Part shown: piece by piece, positions 1-7,940 of the stretch | Layout: each line of letters opens with the position of its first letter | Position numbering within the stretch: the first letter of the stretch is position 1 | Assembly (NCBI RefSeq): GCF_003610775.1 | Contig: NZ_RAQO01000004.1 | Coordinates: forward strand, 686,822 to 750,821 | Reading direction: 5' to 3' | Length of the DNA stretch: 64,000 nt | Source of the DNA: Alginatibacterium sediminis | GTDB lineage: Bacteria; Pseudomonadota; Gammaproteobacteria; Enterobacterales; Celerinatantimonadaceae | The notes under the pieces: generated by a model | What the model was told of the DNA's origin: nothing | Databases searched by the model: none | The model's input: only the letters and a program-made list of their open reading frames with translations | Translations under genes and position numbers: made by a program

Positions 1-492
1 ATGGTCTTTCAAAAACCAAATCCATTTCCGATGAGCATTTTTGAAAATGTTGCGTTTGGCCTAAAAGCCCAAGGTATAAACGATAAGCAACTAATTAAAG
101 ACACCGTAGAAAACGCGCTTCGCAGTGCAGCATTATGGGACGAAGTGTCAGATAGACTAAACAGCCATGCATTTGGTCTAAGTGGCGGCCAGCAACAGCG
201 CCTATGTATTGCTCGAGCCATAGCCATACAACCTGACGTTATACTTATGGATGAACCGACCAGTGCGCTAGACCCTATTGCAACCCATCGCATTGAACAA
301 CTAATGGAAGAATTAAGAAAAGAGTACACGATAGTCATCGTGACTCATTCAATGAATCAAGCGAAGCGTATTTCAGACAAAACAGCAGTGTTTTGGATGG
401 GGGAGTTGGTTGAACACGCAGATACACAAGAGATTTTCAATAACCCGCAAGACCGTCGCACTAAAGCTTATGTAAACGGAGAATTTGGTTAA
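1..492 (+). CDS. pstB: Phosphate ABC transporter ATP-binding protein PstB (3' part only)
   Basis: This is the C-terminal part of the ATPase that powers high-affinity phosphate import by PstSCAB at the inner membrane. The visible part has the PstB-type Q-loop VFQKPNPFP at residues 2-10, the ABC signature LSGGQQQR, Walker [14 protein letters not shown] and the switch histidine in VTHSMNQA. The family is about 250-270 aa and Walker A is missing, so the gene is cut by the window edge and the ATG at base 1 is an internal Met. The C-terminus (YVNGEFG) is intact. The rest of pst should lie upstream. The family assignment is firm. Confidence 0.95.
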   Translation: MVFQKPNPFPMSIFENVAFGLKAQGINDKQLIKDTVENALRSAALWDEVSDRLNSHAFGLSGGQQQRLCIARAIAIQPDVILMDEPTSALDPIATHRIEQLMEELRKEYTIVIVTHSMNQAKRISDKTAVFWMGELVEHADTQEIFNNPQDRRTKAYVNGEFG

Positions 493-504
493 GCTCAAAG
501 TCGT

Positions 505-533
505 TTGCGCTGTTAGCTTCGAGGTCGTATAAT
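505..533 (+). promoter_or_regulatory. Sigma70-type promoter for ttcA
   Basis: TTGCGC at 505-510 and a perfect TATAAT at 528-533 are separated by 17 bp, inside the pstB-ttcA gap. Transcription would start near 540, giving a leader of about 20 nt before the ttcA ATG. This suggests ttcA is transcribed independently of pst. Confidence 0.65.
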
Positions 534-561
534 CCGCCGGTTTTTATCCAGAGATTAAATC

Positions 562-1470
562 ATGAGTTCAGCAGCGCAAGCCAAAATCAAACATAAGCAA
601 AACAAGCTGTCCAAACGCTTGCACCGCCTGACAGGGCAAGCAATAGCTGACTACAATATGATTGAAGATGGTGACAAAATAATGGTCTGCTTATCGGGCG
701 GGAAAGATAGTTATGCCATGCTTACAATCTTGCTCAATCTAAAAGCACGCGCTCCAATAAACTTCGACATTATTGCCGTGAACTTAGATCAAAAGCAACC
801 TGGTTTTCCTGAACAAATTTTACCTGAATATTTAAAGTCTATCGGGGTTGAATACAGAATAATTGAAGAAGATACATATTCAATTGTACGCGACAAAATT
901 CCAGAAGGTAAAACTACATGCTCGCTGTGTTCACGTTTACGCCGAGGCATTCTTTACCGTGTGGCAAAAGAGCTTGGTGCTAGCAAAATTGCGCTGGGCC
1001 ATCATCGCGACGACATGCTTGAAACCTTATTCTTAAATATGTTTTTTGGCGGTAAACTCAAATCTATGCCGCCAAAATTAATGAGTGACAACGGCGAACA
1101 CATGGTAATTAGGCCACTGGCTTATTGCAAAGAAGCGGATTTAATCCAATTTGGAGAAGACCAACACTACCCTATTATCCCTTGCAACCTTTGTGGATCA
1201 CAAGAAAATCTACAGCGCCAAGCAGTTAAGGCTATGTTATTGGATTGGGATACACGCTTCCCTGGTCGTATAGAAACGATGTTTAGCGCGGTTCAAAACG
1301 TAGTTCCCTCTCACTTGCTTGATCATCAGCTCTTCGATTTTAAAAATCTTAGCACCAACGATAAAGTTATTGACGGCGGTGACATAGGTTTTGATGCCCC
1401 AGAGATCAGCCAACCATTAGTTAAGGAAACAACTCAAGGGCTAGGAGTGCAGATCGTCGAATTAAATTAA
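562..1470 (+). CDS. ttcA: tRNA 2-thiocytidine(32) biosynthesis protein TtcA
   Basis: TtcA thiolates cytidine 32 in a subset of tRNAs in the cytosol, using ATP and a 4Fe-4S cluster. The 302-aa product has the PP-loop SGGKDS at residues 45-50. It also has two CxxC motifs, C120/C123 (CSLC) and C208/C211 (CNLC), which in this family bind the cluster. The [16 protein letters not shown] segment is the conserved substrate region. The length is normal. The start is the ATG following its own promoter. The gene converges on cobB with a gap of only 17 bp. Confidence 0.96.
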   Translation: MSSAAQAKIKHKQNKLSKRLHRLTGQAIADYNMIEDGDKIMVCLSGGKDSYAMLTILLNLKARAPINFDIIAVNLDQKQPGFPEQILPEYLKSIGVEYRIIEEDTYSIVRDKIPEGKTTCSLCSRLRRGILYRVAKELGASKIALGHHRDDMLETLFLNMFFGGKLKSMPPKLMSDNGEHMVIRPLAYCKEADLIQFGEDQHYPIIPCNLCGSQENLQRQAVKAMLLDWDTRFPGRIETMFSAVQNVVPSHLLDHQLFDFKNLSTNDKVIDGGDIGFDAPEISQPLVKETTQGLGVQIVELN

Positions 1471-1487
1471 AAGTATAAAGCTTGTAA

Positions 1488-2222
1488 TTAATTGGTCTCT
1501 AACTGAACCCCAAATTCTGCTTCAAAAAATTCCGGCACTACCTGTGTTGCTGCGCCGTACGCATGCTCATTAAACTCGTGTTGATGCTCGCTAGGTTCTA
1601 AATTAAGCTCTACCGTTCTAGCTCCTTGGCTAGCGGCTTCATGAACAAAACCTCCTGCCGGATAAACATGACAAGAGGTGCCGATGGCTACGAACATATC
1701 GGCTTGCAACAACTGGTGATAAATTCGGTCAAGGCCCAGAGGCATTTCGCCAAACCAAACCACATGTGGCCTTAATGGATTAGGGATTTGGCAACACGTA
1801 CACAAATGTTGGTTGGCTAAGTCTTGTTTCCATACTAATGTTTGTCCGCTTTGGGGACAGCGAGCACGAAGTAGTTCTCCATGCATATGCAATACTTGTT
1901 TACTACCCGCGCGCTCATGTAAGTTATCAATGTTCTGGGTAACCAAGAATAATTCAACATTTGGGTTTTGTTCAAGCTGAGCAATTGCAATATGGGCTGC
2001 GTTGGGCTTTACATCTTGCTCTTGTATTTGAGCCCGACGCAAACTGTAAAAACGTTGTACTAAATCTGGATCGCGTAAATAACCTTCAGGAGTAGCCACG
2101 TCTTCAACGCTATGTTTTTCCCATAAACCATTACTATCGCGAAATGTTTCGATACCAGATTCGGCTGAAATTCCAGCACCAGTCAAAATAACAACACGTT
2201 TTTTATCGTTTTTTATCGCCAT
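1488..2222 (-). CDS. cobB: NAD-dependent protein deacylase, CobB-type sirtuin
   Basis: Class III sirtuin that removes acyl groups from lysines using NAD+, for example on acetyl-CoA synthetase. The NAD-binding [15 protein letters not shown] lies at residues 15-29, QNID at 96-99, and the catalytic histidine is in HMHG near 112-115. A CPQ...CTCC cysteine region is the zinc site. Y59 and R62 in RFYSLRR form the YxxR pair that in SIRT5/CobB proteins favours removal of succinyl and malonyl groups. The 244-aa length matches bacterial short-form CobB, with no signal peptide. It is convergent with ttcA. Confidence 0.94.
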   Translation of the reverse strand: MAIKNDKKRVVILTGAGISAESGIETFRDSNGLWEKHSVEDVATPEGYLRDPDLVQRFYSLRRAQIQEQDVKPNAAHIAIAQLEQNPNVELFLVTQNIDNLHERAGSKQVLHMHGELLRARCPQSGQTLVWKQDLANQHLCTCCQIPNPLRPHVVWFGEMPLGLDRIYHQLLQADMFVAIGTSCHVYPAGGFVHEAASQGARTVELNLEPSEHQHEFNEHAYGAATQVVPEFFEAEFGVQLETN

Positions 2223-2340
2223 AATCGCACAACTCTGCCCAATAAAACCCTAAAGAAATTAAGTCTTAAAATAACAAAGATACAACACTTTGTAAGCTAC
2301 TACTTTAGTTTGAATGTGATGTGTAAATTTATAGCAATGG

Positions 2341-2357
2341 CGCACCATAATGGTGCG
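2341..2357. promoter_or_regulatory. NtrC-like palindrome upstream of the aap operon
   Basis: CGCACCATAATGGTGCG is a perfect palindrome (8+1+8) containing GCACC-N5-GGTGC, the core of the enterobacterial NtrC (GlnG) enhancer consensus. It lies about 360 bp before aapJ, a normal distance for an enhancer. Nitrogen control of amino-acid uptake is plausible by analogy with rhizobial aap. A convincing -24/-12 promoter was not found. Confidence 0.6.
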
Positions 2358-2421
2358 TATTTAAACAAAAGTTTTAAGTGGTCTATTAATCGAGCTTTTT
2401 AATTTATTATTATGTGACACA

Positions 2422-2441
2422 TTGCACCAAAATAGTGAGCA
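2422..2441. promoter_or_regulatory. Second, weaker NtrC-like site
   Basis: The sequence contains GCACC-AAAAT-AGTGA, a full left half-site and a degenerate right half-site of the same motif. It lies 82 bp downstream of the perfect palindrome. Paired strong and weak sites are typical of NtrC enhancers, so this one is inferred mainly from its neighbour. Confidence 0.4.
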
Positions 2442-2599
2442 ACCGCACATTACCTACAAATAGTTAAATATCTTTGTGTTTATCTCTACTGTTAATGACT
2501 TGTGAACAACCTCGCACTTTGACCTAAAATAGTCTATTTATCGGACAAAAAATCTATTAATTCAGCTCAGTTAGAGCAATTGCTGTTGTTACGTTTATG

Positions 2600-2628
2600 T
2601 TGACAGCACAAAGAATGATGTTTATTTT
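2600..2628 (+). promoter_or_regulatory. Candidate sigma70 promoter for the aap operon
   Basis: TTGACA at 2600-2605 is a perfect -35 element. After 17 bp comes TATTTT at 2623-2628, giving a start near 2635 and a leader of about 75 nt. The rest of the 2223-2702 gap holds the two NtrC-like sites and AT-rich sequence with no ORF I can support. Confidence 0.55.
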
Positions 2629-2711
2629 GGACTTAACTGAAGCAAAAAGTGATCGTTTTGACTTCAGTAATATAAAACAACATAGCGTGACTAATAACAG
2701 GGATGATAATA

Positions 2712-3737
2712 ATGTTGAAAAAGACCCACCTTAGTGCAGCAATAGCCGCCGTTTCATTGGTGTTAACAACTTTCGGAGCTCAAGCCGAAGGTGATACTCT
2801 TTCTTCAGTAAAGAGTAAAGGTTTCTTACAGTGCGGTGTTAGTACTGGTTTACCTGGCTTCTCTAACCCAGATGCAGAAGGTAATTGGCAAGGACTAGAC
2901 GTTGACGTATGTCGCGCTGTAGCTGCCGCAGTATTAGGCGACGCAACAAAAGTAAAATATACTCCGCTTACAGCTAAAGAACGTTTCACTGCACTTCAAT
3001 CAGGTGAAATTGATGTTCTCTCTCGTAACACAACTTGGACGCTAACGCGTGACGCTTCTCTAGGTTTGAACTTTGCTGGTGTTAACTACTATGACGGTCA
3101 AGGTTTCATGGTAAGCAAAGAGCTAGGTGTTTCAAGTGCGAAAGAACTTGATGGTGCAGCAGTATGTATCCAATCGGGTACAACTACTGAACTTAACCTA
3201 GCTGACTACTTCCGCGAAAATGGCATGGAATACACGCCTATCGTATTCGATACCTCTGACCAAACAGTTAAAGGTTTTGAAGCGGGTCGTTGTGATGTAC
3301 TCACCTCAGATCAGAGCCAACTTTATGCACTACGCATAAAACTTGCAGATCCAGGTTCAGCAATGGTTCTTCCAGAAGTAATTTCTAAAGAACCACTAGG
3401 TCCAGTTGTTCGTCAAGGTGATGATGCTTGGTTTAATATCGTTAAGTGGTCACTTAACGCTATGCTAAATGCTGAAGAACTTGGTCTTACTTCTGCAAAC
3501 GTAGATGAAATGGCTAAAGGTACTAACCCTAACATCCGTCGTCTAGTTGGTCTTGAAGGACCAAAAGAAGCATTAGGTTTAGAACCAACTTGGGCATATA
3601 ACATTGTTAAGCAAGTTGGTAGCTACGCTGAGTCTTTCGAGCGCAACGTAGGTACAGGTTCTCCACTAGCAATTGATCGTGGTATCAATGCATTGTGGAA
3701 CCAAGGCGGCTTCATGTACGCGCCACCAATTCGTTAA
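2712..3737 (+). CDS. aapJ: General L-amino acid ABC transporter substrate-binding protein (AapJ type)
   Basis: Periplasmic binding protein of a polar/general amino-acid importer. I use the ATG at 2712 rather than 2703: GGGA at 2700-2703 sits at proper spacing from it, and the product then begins MLKKTHLS, a normal signal peptide cleaved after AQA, giving 341 aa. The family pattern is strong: FLQCGVSTGLPGFS, then GLDVDVCRAVAAAVLGD and LTAKERFTALQSGEIDVLSRN. It heads the aapJQMP operon and is followed by a strong hairpin, as is common for binding proteins made in excess over the membrane subunits. Confidence 0.93.
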   Translation: MLKKTHLSAAIAAVSLVLTTFGAQAEGDTLSSVKSKGFLQCGVSTGLPGFSNPDAEGNWQGLDVDVCRAVAAAVLGDATKVKYTPLTAKERFTALQSGEIDVLSRNTTWTLTRDASLGLNFAGVNYYDGQGFMVSKELGVSSAKELDGAAVCIQSGTTTELNLADYFRENGMEYTPIVFDTSDQTVKGFEAGRCDVLTSDQSQLYALRIKLADPGSAMVLPEVISKEPLGPVVRQGDDAWFNIVKWSLNAMLNAEELGLTSANVDEMAKGTNPNIRRLVGLEGPKEALGLEPTWAYNIVKQVGSYAESFERNVGTGSPLAIDRGINALWNQGGFMYAPPIR

Positions 3738-3755
3738 TTAATATCCAACGATTTT

Positions 3756-3782
3756 AGAGCAGGCTTCGGCCTGCTCTATTTT
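3756..3782 (+). terminator. Intercistronic hairpin after aapJ
   Basis: AGAGCAGGC-TTCG-GCCTGCTCT is a 9-bp perfect stem with a UUCG tetraloop, followed by ATTTT. It lies between aapJ and aapQ, with no new promoter apparent after it. It probably terminates part of the transcripts or protects the aapJ 3' end, raising binding protein over permease. Confidence 0.75.
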
Positions 3783-3810
3783 GTGGTTTTGTTATATCGT
3801 CGGAGCTTAT

Positions 3811-5004
3811 ATGTCATCACTCCCCCCCGGTTCCAACAGTGGCTTGTCACTGCGTAAACTTTGGTTCGACCCGAACGTTCGTTCACTTGTGTTTCAACTT
3901 ATTGCAGTTCTCGCCGTCGTCGGTTTTTTCTATTACATCATTAATAACGCGCTGTTTAATCTTGAACAACGCGGGATTACCACCGGATTTGCGTTTTTAG
4001 ATAACAGCGCTGGTTTTGGTATTATTCAATCGTTAATTGAATACGATGAAAGCTACAGCTTTGGTAGGACGTTTTTCGTCGGTCTACTAAATACCATTTT
4101 GATTTCAGCCTTAGGCGTGTTTTTTGCGACTATTCTAGGGTTTATTGTTGGGGTTGCTCGTTTATCTGACAACTGGTTAGTGGCAAAAATTGCGACATTT
4201 TATATTGAAATATTTCGTAACATCCCCTTGTTACTTCAAATCTTTTTTTGGTATTTTGCTGTACTTAGAACGCTACCAAGCCCTAAACAAAGTTTGCAAA
4301 TAGGTGAAGCAGCATTTCTGAATGTCCGTGGACTTTACTTGCCTAAAACCATATTGGAAGCGGGTTCAGGTATTGTAGTTTTTGCGTTTTTTGCTTGTTT
4401 GATCGCAACGGTATTTATTTTCTTTTGGTCTAAACGCCGCCAAATGCTAACCGGTAAACAGTTCCCTACTTTTCTGTTTAATGCCGCGTTGATGATAACC
4501 GTTCCAGGTATCGTCTTTCTATTAGCAGGGTCACCCGTTCATTTAGAGTATCCCGAACTTAAAGGCTTCAATTTCAAAGGCGGGCTTACAGTAATTCCTG
4601 AGCTAGCAGCCTTGCTAATTGCGTTAACTGTGTACACCGCTTCATTTATTGCAGAAATTGTTCGCTCTGGAATTGTAGCTGTAAACAAAGGTCAATCAGA
4701 AGCGTCTATAAGCTTGGGTCTGTCCAAAACCCAAACGCTTAAGTTAGTGGTAATTCCGCAGGCAATGCGCGTAATTATTCCGCCTTTGACCAGTCAATAC
4801 CTAAACCTAACCAAAAACTCATCGCTTGCAACTGCGATTGGGTATCCAGATTTGGTTTCTGTGTTTATGGGAACAACACTCAATCAAACCGGGCAGGCAA
4901 TCGAGGTTATCGCAATGACCATGGGGGTTTATCTTACGATCAGTATTTCAACATCGATCGTGATGAACATTTATAACCGTAAAATGTCTTTGGTGGAGCG
5001 CTAA
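3811..5004 (+). CDS. aapQ: General L-amino acid ABC transporter permease AapQ
   Basis: First inner-membrane permease of the amino-acid importer. The open frame extends back to a TTG at 3781, but the ATG at 3811 is preceded by GGAG and gives MSSLPPGSNSG and 397 aa, the usual AapQ length. Several hydrophobic segments are visible (for example near residues 23-45 and 85-110 and in the C-terminal half). The EAA loop EASISLGLSKTQTLKLVVIP, which contacts the ATPase, is present. It is followed by aapM after one base, so the two are probably translationally coupled. Confidence 0.93.
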   Translation: MSSLPPGSNSGLSLRKLWFDPNVRSLVFQLIAVLAVVGFFYYIINNALFNLEQRGITTGFAFLDNSAGFGIIQSLIEYDESYSFGRTFFVGLLNTILISALGVFFATILGFIVGVARLSDNWLVAKIATFYIEIFRNIPLLLQIFFWYFAVLRTLPSPKQSLQIGEAAFLNVRGLYLPKTILEAGSGIVVFAFFACLIATVFIFFWSKRRQMLTGKQFPTFLFNAALMITVPGIVFLLAGSPVHLEYPELKGFNFKGGLTVIPELAALLIALTVYTASFIAEIVRSGIVAVNKGQSEASISLGLSKTQTLKLVVIPQAMRVIIPPLTSQYLNLTKNSSLATAIGYPDLVSVFMGTTLNQTGQAIEVIAMTMGVYLTISISTSIVMNIYNRKMSLVER

Positions 5005-5005
5005 T

Positions 5006-6097
5006 ATGACTGTTCATGAATTCAAACCCGATTTAGCTCCACCAACGAGCGCTAGAGGCGTTGTTGGGTGGTTAAAGTACAACCTATTTAATGGACCAGT
5101 AAACTCAATATTTACCCTGTTACTGATTTATTTGGTCATTCCACCTTTGCTTAGTGCTTTCCAGTGGATTTTTATTGACGCTGATTTTATTGGTGATTCA
5201 CGCGATGCATGTACCAGCGATGGTGCTTGTTGGGTGTTCATTTCAAGCCGTTTCGAACAGCTTATCTATGGTTTTTACCCATCTGAAGAACGCTGGCGAG
5301 TAAATATTGTTTTTGTTAGTTTTGCGCTGATTATCGCCGGTCTCATCTGGCCTAAAACACCGCAGAAAACTAAACTCGCGATATTTTCCTTGGTCATTTA
5401 TCCAATCATTGTATTTTACTTATTGATTGGTGATTCGTTTGGTTTAGCTAAAGTTGACACCCACCAATGGGGCGGGCTGATGCTAACCTTAACCCTAGCG
5501 GTTGTCGGTATTGTGGCAGCACTTCCATTCGGTATCTTGTTAGCACTGGGTCGACGCTCAGATATGCCGATCATTCGCAGTTTTTCAACCATTTATATCG
5601 AATTCTGGCGAGCAGTTCCGCTAATTACGGTCTTGTTCATGGCGTCGGTAATGCTGCCTTTGTTTGTTGGTTCTGAAGTCGATTTTGACAAACTTATGCG
5701 AGCGCTGATTGGTATTATTATGTTCCAGTCGGCTTATATGGCGGAAGTTATCCGTGGTGGTTTGCAGGCAATACCAAAAGGTCAGTACGAAGCCGGTGAA
5801 GCACTAGGTCTGAATTACTGGCAGTCGACGGGTTTGATCATCTTACCCCAAGCGTTAAAAATTACGATTCCATCGATTGTTAACACCTTTATTGCCTTGT
5901 TTAAGGATACCAGTCTGGTTTTAATTATCGGGCTATTTGACTTACTTGCAATTGGACAATCGGCGTTAGCAGACCCAGCATGGTTAGGTTTCTCAACCGA
6001 GATGTACGTTTTCGTTGCTTTTGTATTCTGGGTATTTTGTTTTGGTATGTCCCGTTATTCGGTCTACCTTGAGAACAAACTCCATACTGGACATTAA
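5006..6097 (+). CDS. aapM: General L-amino acid ABC transporter permease AapM
   Basis: Second permease subunit, 363 aa, inner membrane. The C-terminal half is a HisMQ-type transport domain. It carries the EAA loop EAGEALGLNYWQSTGLIILP and the following SIVNTFIALFKDTSLVLIIG, both characteristic of amino-acid ABC permeases. A soluble insert with two cysteines (ACTSDGACW) sits in the N-terminal half, as in other AapM proteins. It starts 1 bp after the aapQ stop, and aapP follows 17 bp after its end. Confidence 0.93.
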   Translation: MTVHEFKPDLAPPTSARGVVGWLKYNLFNGPVNSIFTLLLIYLVIPPLLSAFQWIFIDADFIGDSRDACTSDGACWVFISSRFEQLIYGFYPSEERWRVNIVFVSFALIIAGLIWPKTPQKTKLAIFSLVIYPIIVFYLLIGDSFGLAKVDTHQWGGLMLTLTLAVVGIVAALPFGILLALGRRSDMPIIRSFSTIYIEFWRAVPLITVLFMASVMLPLFVGSEVDFDKLMRALIGIIMFQSAYMAEVIRGGLQAIPKGQYEAGEALGLNYWQSTGLIILPQALKITIPSIVNTFIALFKDTSLVLIIGLFDLLAIGQSALADPAWLGFSTEMYVFVAFVFWVFCFGMSRYSVYLENKLHTGH

Positions 6098-6114
6098 GAT
6101 TAAAGGATTAAACT

Positions 6115-6882
6115 ATGACTAACTCAGCTGCTAGCGAGACCAAGCCTGAAGTTGTAATTGAACTCAAGCAGATGAACAAATGGTATGGCGACTTTCATGT
6201 TCTTAAAGAACTGAACTTAACGGTTACCAAAGGCGAAAAAATTGTTGTATGTGGGCCATCGGGCTCTGGTAAATCAACCATGATTCGTTGCATTAATAGA
6301 TTGGAAGAGCACCAAGCTGGCCAAATTATTGTCAGTGGCACAGAACTCACCGAAGATTTAAAAGCGATAAATGAAGTTCGAAGCCATGTTGGGATGTGTT
6401 TCCAACATTTTAACTTGTTTCCTCATTTAACGGTTTTACAAAACTGCTGCTTGGCGCCAATCTGGGTTAAGAAAATACCTCAAGCAGAAGCTGAAAAAAT
6501 CGCGATGAAGTTCTTGGAGCGGGTTAAGATTCCTGAGCAAGCAGACAAATATCCAGGTCAGCTTTCTGGTGGTCAACAGCAACGCGTAGCGATTGCTAGA
6601 AGCCTATGTATGAACCCAGAAATTATGTTATTTGATGAACCCACATCTGCACTTGATCCTGAAATGGTACGTGAAGTGTTAGATGTTATGGTCGAACTCG
6701 CTGAAGAAGGAATGACGATGATATGCGTAACCCATGAAATGGGCTTCGCAAAGCAAGTCGCTGACCGTGTGATATTTATGGATCGCGGCGAAATAATCGA
6801 AGAAAATGTACCTACAGAATTTTTCGATAATCCTCAGTCAGACCGAACCAAGTTGTTCTTAAGCCAAATTTTGAATCACTAG
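6115..6882 (+). CDS. aapP: General L-amino acid ABC transporter ATP-binding protein AapP
   Basis: Cytoplasmic ATPase driving AapJQM, 255 aa. Walker A is GPSGSGKST (about residues 48-56), the Q-loop is [11 protein letters not shown], the signature [15 protein letters not shown], Walker [14 protein letters not shown], and the H-loop histidine is in CVTHEMGFA. Length and motifs are those of GlnQ/AapP ATPases. It is the last gene of the operon, which ends at the strong terminator just downstream. Confidence 0.95.
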   Translation: MTNSAASETKPEVVIELKQMNKWYGDFHVLKELNLTVTKGEKIVVCGPSGSGKSTMIRCINRLEEHQAGQIIVSGTELTEDLKAINEVRSHVGMCFQHFNLFPHLTVLQNCCLAPIWVKKIPQAEAEKIAMKFLERVKIPEQADKYPGQLSGGQQQRVAIARSLCMNPEIMLFDEPTSALDPEMVREVLDVMVELAEEGMTMICVTHEMGFAKQVADRVIFMDRGEIIEENVPTEFFDNPQSDRTKLFLSQILNH

Positions 6883-6901
6883 GCAAAAATAGTTTCAATA
6901 T

Positions 6902-6924
6902 AGGGCGCTTTGCGCCCTTTTTTT
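6902..6924 (+). terminator. Rho-independent terminator of the aap operon
   Basis: AGGGCGC-TTT-GCGCCCT is a 7-bp perfect GC-rich stem with a 3-nt loop, followed by a run of T. It lies 20 bp after the aapP stop. Confidence 0.9.
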
Positions 6925-7224
6925 GGATGCCAGATTACACGCGAAGCAATTGTGTTTGTATTGAGCTAGTTCGCTTTCCCCGTTACTGCCCTGCCCTTAT
7001 GTACCTTTAGACAATTTTCATGCTTGGATAAACCCTAACTCGTCTAAAGTGATGGCTATAGCTAGCCTCTCCACTGAAGCATGTGAATCTTCGTTCTTGG
7101 CAAGCTAGCCAAACGATAAATGTTTAATTCTCACTATGCTCTCAATGTCAAAGTCATCAGCCTTAAAAGAGACTAGAATTAAACCATAGTATTAATTCGT
7201 TTAACTTGAAAGAGACTAGTATTG
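6925..7224. other. Intergenic region without a supportable gene; short direct repeat
   Basis: About 300 bp without a credible intact gene. AAAGAGACTAG occurs twice, at 7166-7176 and 7209-7219; the second copy lies just before the next start codon and may double as its ribosome-binding region. On the minus strand, 7018-7191 reads as a coding-like peptide interrupted by one stop. That could be a gene remnant, but it is too short to call. Confidence 0.4.
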
Positions 7225-7782
7225 ATGACTGAACAAAAAGATTCTCTGAACGAAACAGAACTAAACCTGATCGAACTTAACTTACAATCTAGAAGACATA
7301 AAACCCAGATGAAATATGTCTATTATGCTGGCGCCGTATTGTGCGTTATCGGCGTCGCATTTGCAGGGTACAGTTTAAATAGCATCTCGAAACTTAAGAA
7401 TGATTTGGAAGCGGTTGCTCTAAAGGCCGATAGTCCAGAAATGCAAATTAATGAAAGTACATCACTTAGTCTACAATCTTTAACTAGCGCAACTAAAACT
7501 GCAAAACAAGAGTTAGCCTTGTACCTAAAAGATTTAAAAACCAAACAAGGACGACACACCTTTAAATATACGCAAGTTGAACTACCTTTAAGCGGTGTTG
7601 ATATGTGGAGTAAAAACGTCAAAGTTTGTACCAAAGATATCTTAAGCGCTAGTTGTTGGGCTAAAAATAACAAGCAAGTTGAAATACATGAAACCCTTAA
7701 TGGCGGTTGGCTAAAAACATTTAGCACCTCAGAAAATGAGTCTTACAATGTGTGCGCGGTTGTGTGTTTGGACGACTATTAA
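7225..7782 (+). CDS. Hypothetical single-pass membrane protein with C-terminal cysteines
   Basis: I do not recognise this 185-aa protein. The frame opens at TTG 7222, but the ATG at 7225 is the better start, with AAGAGA upstream. The first 30 residues are acidic then basic, followed by one hydrophobic segment (YYAGAVLCVIGVAFAGYSL, about residues 33-52). After that comes a helical stretch and a domain of about 100 residues with four cysteines: VKVC, ASC, NVC and VVC. The predicted topology is N-in with a periplasmic C-terminal domain that may hold disulfides. It stands alone between terminators and faces the lyase gene. Confidence 0.6.
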   Translation: MTEQKDSLNETELNLIELNLQSRRHKTQMKYVYYAGAVLCVIGVAFAGYSLNSISKLKNDLEAVALKADSPEMQINESTSLSLQSLTSATKTAKQELALYLKDLKTKQGRHTFKYTQVELPLSGVDMWSKNVKVCTKDILSASCWAKNNKQVEIHETLNGGWLKTFSTSENESYNVCAVVCLDDY

Positions 7783-7810
7783 AGGATTTTGTTTCTTTTG
7801 AGTACCGCTC

Positions 7811-7845
7811 AAAAAAAACTGCGAACCTTATTTGGGCTCGCAGTT
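7811..7845 (-). terminator. Terminator downstream of the lyase gene
   Basis: Read on the minus strand, AACTGCGA pairs with TCGCAGTT (7817-7824 with 7838-7845) and is followed by a run of eight T. It lies about 100 bp after the lyase stop codon. It may also stop plus-strand transcripts of the small membrane protein, but the T-run favours the minus strand. Confidence 0.8.
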
Positions 7846-7940
7846 CTTATAGACCTTGATTGTCGTTACCTGTATCCCTTAGCCACTACCTAAAAGCAGT
7901 GTCGGAAAAAGTGCACCGACTTTTACAGCGATCTCTAGTT

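Noticed and set aside
2400-2700. A sigma54 (-24/-12) promoter to go with the NtrC-like sites
   Set aside because: The best GG...GC candidates have 11 or 12 bp between the dinucleotides instead of 10, and poor flanking matches.
3781-3810. TTG start for AapQ at 3781
   Set aside because: The added residues are encoded within and just after the aapJ hairpin and are not family-like; the ATG at 3811 has a proper ribosome-binding site.
7018-7191. Minus-strand coding-like peptide (contains ADDFDIESIVRIKHLSFG and VERLAIAITLDELGFIQA) broken by one stop at 7105-7107
   Set aside because: It could be a gene remnant, but it is under 60 codons in total, has no start codon and matches no family I recognise.
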